Shown piece after piece: positions 7,547 to 10,042 of a stretch of 10,042 bases of DNA (its first letter is position 1; each line of letters opens with the position of its first letter). This DNA comes from an uncultured Clostridia bacterium (GTDB lineage Bacteria; Bacillota; Clostridia; Oscillospirales; Ruminococcaceae), in NCBI GenBank assembly GCA_937893735.1, contig CALBGD010000060.1, positions 1 to 10,042 of the forward strand, read 5' to 3'. The notes below the pieces were generated by a model, which did not search any database, was not told the origin of the DNA, and worked only from the letters and a program-made list of their open reading frames with translations. The position numbers were made by a program, and so were the translations under genes.

Positions 7547-7671
7547 GAGTTTTTCATACATTTGTGCCTGCGCTCCGGAGCTGTTTTGACCGTGGAGAAT
7601 AATGCTTTTCGCGCAATTGGCAGAATTGCACATAAAACAAGCGAAAAATTATAGAGAGTTTGTGTATTTAG
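7547..7671. other. non-coding spacer with palindromes between the two promoters
   Basis: AT-rich DNA without a credible gene. It holds a perfect 10-bp palindrome GCTCCGGAGC (7572-7581), and a nested inverted repeat: GCAATT (7613-7618) facing AATTGC (7624-7629), enclosed by TTTTCGC (7606-7612) facing GCGAAAA (7641-7647). These may be protein binding sites for either divergent promoter. Nothing in them identifies the protein. Confidence 0.35.
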
Positions 7672-7695
7672 TACCTTGCAAAACATAATACCTTG
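7672..7695 (+). promoter_or_regulatory. candidate PadR operator, upstream copy
   Basis: Two direct copies of TACCTTG (7672-7678 and 7689-7695), 17 bp apart start to start. The first overlaps the predicted -35 box and the second ends just before the extended -10, so a bound protein would block RNA polymerase. PadR proteins often bind TAC-N-GTA type sites near their own promoter. Assignment to this PadR is inference from position and repetition. Confidence 0.55.
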
Positions 7696-7704
7696 TGGTA
7701 AAAT
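7676..7704 (+). promoter_or_regulatory. predicted promoter of the padR operon
   Basis: TTGCAA (7676-7681, 4 of 6 to the -35 consensus) and TAAAAT (7699-7704, 5 of 6 to the -10) are 17 bases apart, with TGG before the -10 giving an extended TGn form. Initiation would be near 7711, giving a leader of about 100 bases before padR. The -35 sits inside a TACCTTG operator unit, which predicts self-repression. Confidence 0.6.
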
Positions 7705-7711
7705 GAATACA

Positions 7712-7734
7712 CGGAACGAGGAAACGAGGTTCCG
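7712..7734 (+). other. 5'-end hairpin of the padR mRNA with U-rich tail
   Basis: CGGAAC (7712-7717) pairs with GTTCCG (7729-7734) around an 11-base loop, followed by ATATTTTTG. It would form at the very start of the predicted transcript. With its U-rich tail it resembles a weak terminator or attenuator, but the 6-bp stem is short; mRNA stabilisation is equally possible. Confidence 0.4.
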
Positions 7735-7750
7735 ATATTTTTGAACAGGC

Positions 7751-7774
7751 TACCTTGTAAGACAAAGTACCTTG
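7751..7774 (+). promoter_or_regulatory. candidate PadR operator, downstream copy
   Basis: TACCTTG occurs at 7751-7757 and again at 7768-7774, with the same 17-bp period as the upstream copy. Here the first unit is also an inverted repeat: TACCTTGT (7751-7758) faces ACAAAGTA (7762-7769) with one mismatch around three bases, a good dimer site. It lies in the transcribed leader, about 40 bases after the predicted initiation point and 41 before the padR ATG, where binding could act as a roadblock or support looping to the upstream copy. Confidence 0.6.
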
Positions 7775-7795
7775 GGATATGCAGTAAGCATATCC
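7775..7795 (+). other. perfect 8-bp hairpin before the padR ribosome binding site
   Basis: GGATATGC (7775-7782) and GCATATCC (7788-7795) pair exactly around AGTAA. It starts directly after the last TACCTTG and ends 8 bases before the AGGGGTGG ribosome site (7804-7811). No U tail follows, so it is not a terminator. It may shape padR translation or mRNA decay. Confidence 0.5.
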
Positions 7796-7814
7796 GCTAA
7801 GACAGGGGTGGAAT

Positions 7815-8132
7815 ATGAATTCTCAGCTTAAAAGAGGCACGCTGGAGCTTTGCGTGCTGTCGCTGCTGAGCCGCAGCGACTGCTACGGCTATGAGCTGGT
7901 GAACCGGATATCCGAGTGTATGCAGATAACCGAGGGCACGATATATCCGCTGATGAAGCGGCTTAAAGACAACGGCGTGATAGATTCCTACATAGTGGAA
8001 TCACAGGAAGGACCGCCGAGGAAATACTACCGGATAACGGACGAAGGCCGCGCCGAAATGGCGAAGCTCTCCGAGGAATGGTTTGAGTTTGTGGACAGCG
8101 TTAACGCTCTGCTGAAAGGGGACAACGGATAA
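7815..8132 (+). CDS. PadR-family transcriptional regulator
   Basis: A 105-residue winged-helix DNA-binding protein of the short PadR class, acting as a dimer and usually as a repressor. The N-terminus MNSQLKRGTLELCVLSLLSR and YGYELVNRI (24-32) form the first helices. GTIYPLMKRLKDNGVI (41-56) is the recognition-helix signature, and PPRKYYRITDEG (67-78) is the wing. One C-terminal helix (about 79-102) should make the dimer contact, and no ligand domain follows. The start has AGGGGTGG 3 bases before the ATG, a close spacing. Its TAA shares a base with the ATG of the next gene, so the two are translationally coupled. Paired PadR and DUF1700 genes are common in Firmicutes. The TACCTTG arrays at its promoter suggest that it controls its own operon; the inducing signal is unknown. 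Confidence 0.95.
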   Translation: MNSQLKRGTLELCVLSLLSRSDCYGYELVNRISECMQITEGTIYPLMKRLKDNGVIDSYIVESQEGPPRKYYRITDEGRAEMAKLSEEWFEFVDSVNALLKGDNG

Positions 8133-9115
8133 TGATAGCAAAGAACAAGGGAGATTTCCTGTATAATCTCCATAACGAGCTGCACAGAATAGGCATTGAT
8201 GACGACGAGGAAATAGCGGCGGATTTCGAGGAACACTTCAAGGCAAGTCAGGAAGAGGGACTTTCCGAGGAGGAGACCTGCGAAAAGCTCGGCGACGTAA
8301 AGGAGATAGCGCGCAATTATCTGGATATTCCCAGCACAAGGCTGAATTCCATAGTTGCGGACGCCGTGGCAAACCAGAGAGTTTCGCTCACCAAGCCCGG
8401 CGAGAAGCTCCCGGCGGACCTTTCCCTTGTAAAAGGGGAACAGCCGGAGCAGCCCGCCATACGGGAATATACCCCCGAGCACATCATGGAAGAGCCTGAA
8501 ACTCCTGCTCCAGTTTCTCCAAGGATAAACCTCGGAAAAGAGCAGCCGGTGCGCGAGTACACTCCCGAGCAGATAGCGGAGGAGCAGCCGGCTCCGGCGC
8601 AGGCGGCAAGGGAATATACTCCTGAGCATATCGCAGAGGAACAGCCCGCTCCGGGCGCTGACAGCTCCATTCCGAAGATGACGGACGAGAGATATCAGTA
8701 CAATTCCCAGAGCAGGCAGGGCGAGGTGCCGCCCCAGTGCGTTCCTCCGGTAGGAAAGAACGCAAAGGACGGCGGATTCCATTTCAGCGACGTAAAGGGC
8801 ATGAAAGCGAACGTCAACGCCGGGAAGCTCATCACCTGCATACTGCTTGACGTACTGCTGTGGTCGTGGCTGATTCCGTTGGTGGTTTCCACGATAATCG
8901 GCGGTCTTGGCGGTATCGCGCTGAGCCTGTTAACCGGCGGTCTGGCGCAGCTGAGCGGCGGAAGCTTCCATCTGCTCAGCAGGATATTCCTTTGCAGCGG
9001 AATGGTGAGCGCGGCGGTGCTGGTTGCCTGTGCGGTGATAGGGCTGCTGAAAGCAGTGTTCCACTGGATAAAAGCTATCGTGATAAACCACGTCAAGGCT
9101 GTATACGATCTGTAA
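8132..9115 (+). CDS. DUF1700/HAAS-domain membrane protein
   Basis: A 327-residue protein of unknown function. Residues 1-75 are a DUF1700 (HAAS) helical domain: FLYNLHNELHRIGIDDDEEI, DFEEHF and LGDVKEIARNYL are typical, and in this family the domain is encoded next to a PadR regulator. Residues about 85-225 are a Pro/Glu-rich, probably disordered linker with three copies of REYTPE(H/Q)I. The C-terminal part has hydrophobic stretches near 232-258, 260-272 and 285-306, so two or three membrane passes, with a basic end. The N-terminal domain and linker are probably cytoplasmic. Its ATG overlaps the padR stop by one base. The DUF4097 gene follows after 12 bp, so all three form one operon. By inference the HAAS domain may sense or relay an envelope signal to PadR; there is no direct evidence. 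The linker is longer than I expect for simple DUF1700 proteins. Confidence 0.85.
   Translation: MIAKNKGDFLYNLHNELHRIGIDDDEEIAADFEEHFKASQEEGLSEEETCEKLGDVKEIARNYLDIPSTRLNSIVADAVANQRVSLTKPGEKLPADLSLVKGEQPEQPAIREYTPEHIMEEPETPAPVSPRINLGKEQPVREYTPEQIAEEQPAPAQAAREYTPEHIAEEQPAPGADSSIPKMTDERYQYNSQSRQGEVPPQCVPPVGKNAKDGGFHFSDVKGMKANVNAGKLITCILLDVLLWSWLIPLVVSTIIGGLGGIALSLLTGGLAQLSGGSFHLLSRIFLCSGMVSAAVLVACAVIGLLKAVFHWIKAIVINHVKAVYDL
8462..8653 (+). repeat. three-copy REYTPE(H/Q)I coding repeat
   Basis: Units start at 8462, 8552 and 8609 (residues 111, 141 and 160): REYTPEHIMEEPETPAP, REYTPEQIAEEQPAP and REYTPEHIAEEQPAP. The codons differ at synonymous places (Arg is cgg, cgc, agg; Thr is acc, act, act), so the copies are old and kept at protein level. 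The likely role is a repeated short binding motif in a flexible linker; the partner is unknown. Confidence 0.85.
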
Positions 9116-9127
9116 GGGGGCTTCGGA

Positions 9128-10042
9128 ATGAAAGTAATACTGAGAATATTTATCCCGCTGTGCATATTCTCGTTCATCGCATTCGGGATATCAGTTGCGG
9201 TGCTTGGCAGGGATTATTCCTCCTCGTCTGAGGAGGTCATTGAAGAAGTGGTGATCTCCGGCGACCAGCGGACATATGAGGTGACAGAGAGCTTCAATGA
9301 CATAAAAATCGATATCGGCGCATATAAGCTGTCTGTAAAGCCGTGGAGCGAAGATACGACAAAAATAATCATATCAGGCAGTGACGGCGGCAATATAAAG
9401 ACCTCCGTTTCAGGAGACACGTTAAATATAATCACCCAGTGGAGATGGAGCGGCGAGTGGTTCAAGAACCTGCTCAGCGGAAATGTGTTCGACACTCAGG
9501 TGCAGGTATTCGTACCCGACAAGACCTACGGCGACCTCGACCTGCATGTTGGAGCGGGCGCGCTCACGTCCGACGGCGTAAGGGCTGGTCATGTTACCCT
9601 TGACGTTTCCGCAGGAAAGCTGAATTACATTCAGCCCGAGGGACACCGCGCAGAGTTCATTATGTTTGATGTTTCCGCGGGCTACCTTGTTGCAAAGAAT
9701 GCGGCGGCATCCGCGTACTCTGTCGAAGTCAGCGCAGGCGACGCTGAAATATACGGGCTTACGGGTGACGGCGGGGTCGATGTTTCCGCAGGCTCCGCGA
9801 GAGTGCAGTACGCGGCGGTAGATGGCGGCTGTGACGTATCGGTCAGCGCGGGCGATGTAGTGCTTGATATCCCGGAGGACGCTTCCATAACATTCAACTG
9901 CGACAAGAGCGCGGGCGATATCAAGATAATGGCTTGCGGCGTGAATACGACCGCCAAGGACGGCGACACATATTCCGTGAACGGCGGCACTTACACCTTT
10001 GACCTTGACGTATCCGCAGGCGATATCAGGGTAGTGAATTCC
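9128..10042 (+). CDS. DUF4097-family membrane-anchored repeat protein, 3' end outside window
   Basis: The frame runs 305 codons without a stop to the window end. Residues 7-26 are a hydrophobic membrane anchor or uncleaved signal after a short basic start, placing the rest outside the cell. A Ser/Glu-rich spacer (30-42) leads to a beta-rich DUF4097-type domain. From residue 141 a VSAG-like motif recurs (VGAG 141, VSAG 160, 182, 201, 219, 239, KSAG 260, VSAG 295), mostly every 18-22 residues, which fits rungs of a beta-solenoid. DUF4097 is called a putative adhesin; the true role is unknown. AGGGGG lies 7 bases before the ATG, and the gene is 12 bp after the DUF1700 gene. The last visible unit, LDVSAGDIRVVN, resembles the usual family end, so the stop may lie just beyond the window. 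Confidence 0.85.
   Translation, partial: MKVILRIFIPLCIFSFIAFGISVAVLGRDYSSSSEEVIEEVVISGDQRTYEVTESFNDIKIDIGAYKLSVKPWSEDTTKIIISGSDGGNIKTSVSGDTLNIITQWRWSGEWFKNLLSGNVFDTQVQVFVPDKTYGDLDLHVGAGALTSDGVRAGHVTLDVSAGKLNYIQPEGHRAEFIMFDVSAGYLVAKNAAASAYSVEVSAGDAEIYGLTGDGGVDVSAGSARVQYAAVDGGCDVSVSAGDVVLDIPEDASITFNCDKSAGDIKIMACGVNTTAKDGDTYSVNGGTYTFDLDVSAGDIRVVNS

Noticed and set aside
7672..7690. Upstream operator copy as a full palindrome
   Set aside because: The arms match in only about half of the positions; the direct TACCTTG repeat is the stronger pattern there.
1..10042. CRISPR arrays, tRNA or rRNA genes, phage genes
   Set aside because: No regularly spaced direct repeats, no tRNA-like cloverleaf and no rRNA sequence was seen on either strand; coding content is ordinary chromosomal.

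Overview
The window looks like chromosomal DNA of a Gram-positive gut-type Clostridium relative (Oscillospirales/Ruminococcaceae-like). The evidence is a moderately GC-rich sequence, strong GGAGG-type ribosome binding sites, a recJ-rel-metallohydrolase cluster, and a PadR-DUF1700-DUF4097 module typical of Firmicutes. The species cannot be named from sequence alone.

Left part (1-7277): five genes run on the minus strand. In transcription order they are purB (adenylosuccinate lyase), recJ (single-strand DNA exonuclease), rel (bifunctional (p)ppGpp synthetase/hydrolase), a small metallo-beta-lactamase-fold hydrolase, then a terminator-like hairpin, and pncB (nicotinate phosphoribosyltransferase), which is cut by the window edge. 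The first four are spaced 10-24 bp apart and are probably one operon linking AMP synthesis, DNA repair and the stringent response. rel probably starts at 3774, five codons inside its longest frame, and recJ starts with TTG.

Middle (7278-7814): a 537-bp divergent intergenic region. Next to purB lies a 189-bp element with 15-bp perfect (35-bp imperfect) terminal inverted repeats, bounded by a GTAT duplication. It looks like a MITE inserted into the purB leader, between the predicted promoter and the ribosome binding site. Next to padR are a promoter and two copies of a TACCTTG-N10-TACCTTG array, the likely PadR operators, plus two leader hairpins.

Right part (7815-10042): a plus-strand operon. 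padR encodes a small PadR-type repressor. It overlaps by one base a gene for a DUF1700/HAAS membrane protein with a three-times repeated REYTPE(H/Q)I linker. That is followed by a DUF4097 protein, open at the window end, with a membrane anchor and a series of VSAG repeats that suggest a beta-solenoid. The padR module is the least understood part of the window: a self-regulated, membrane-linked system with no known function.
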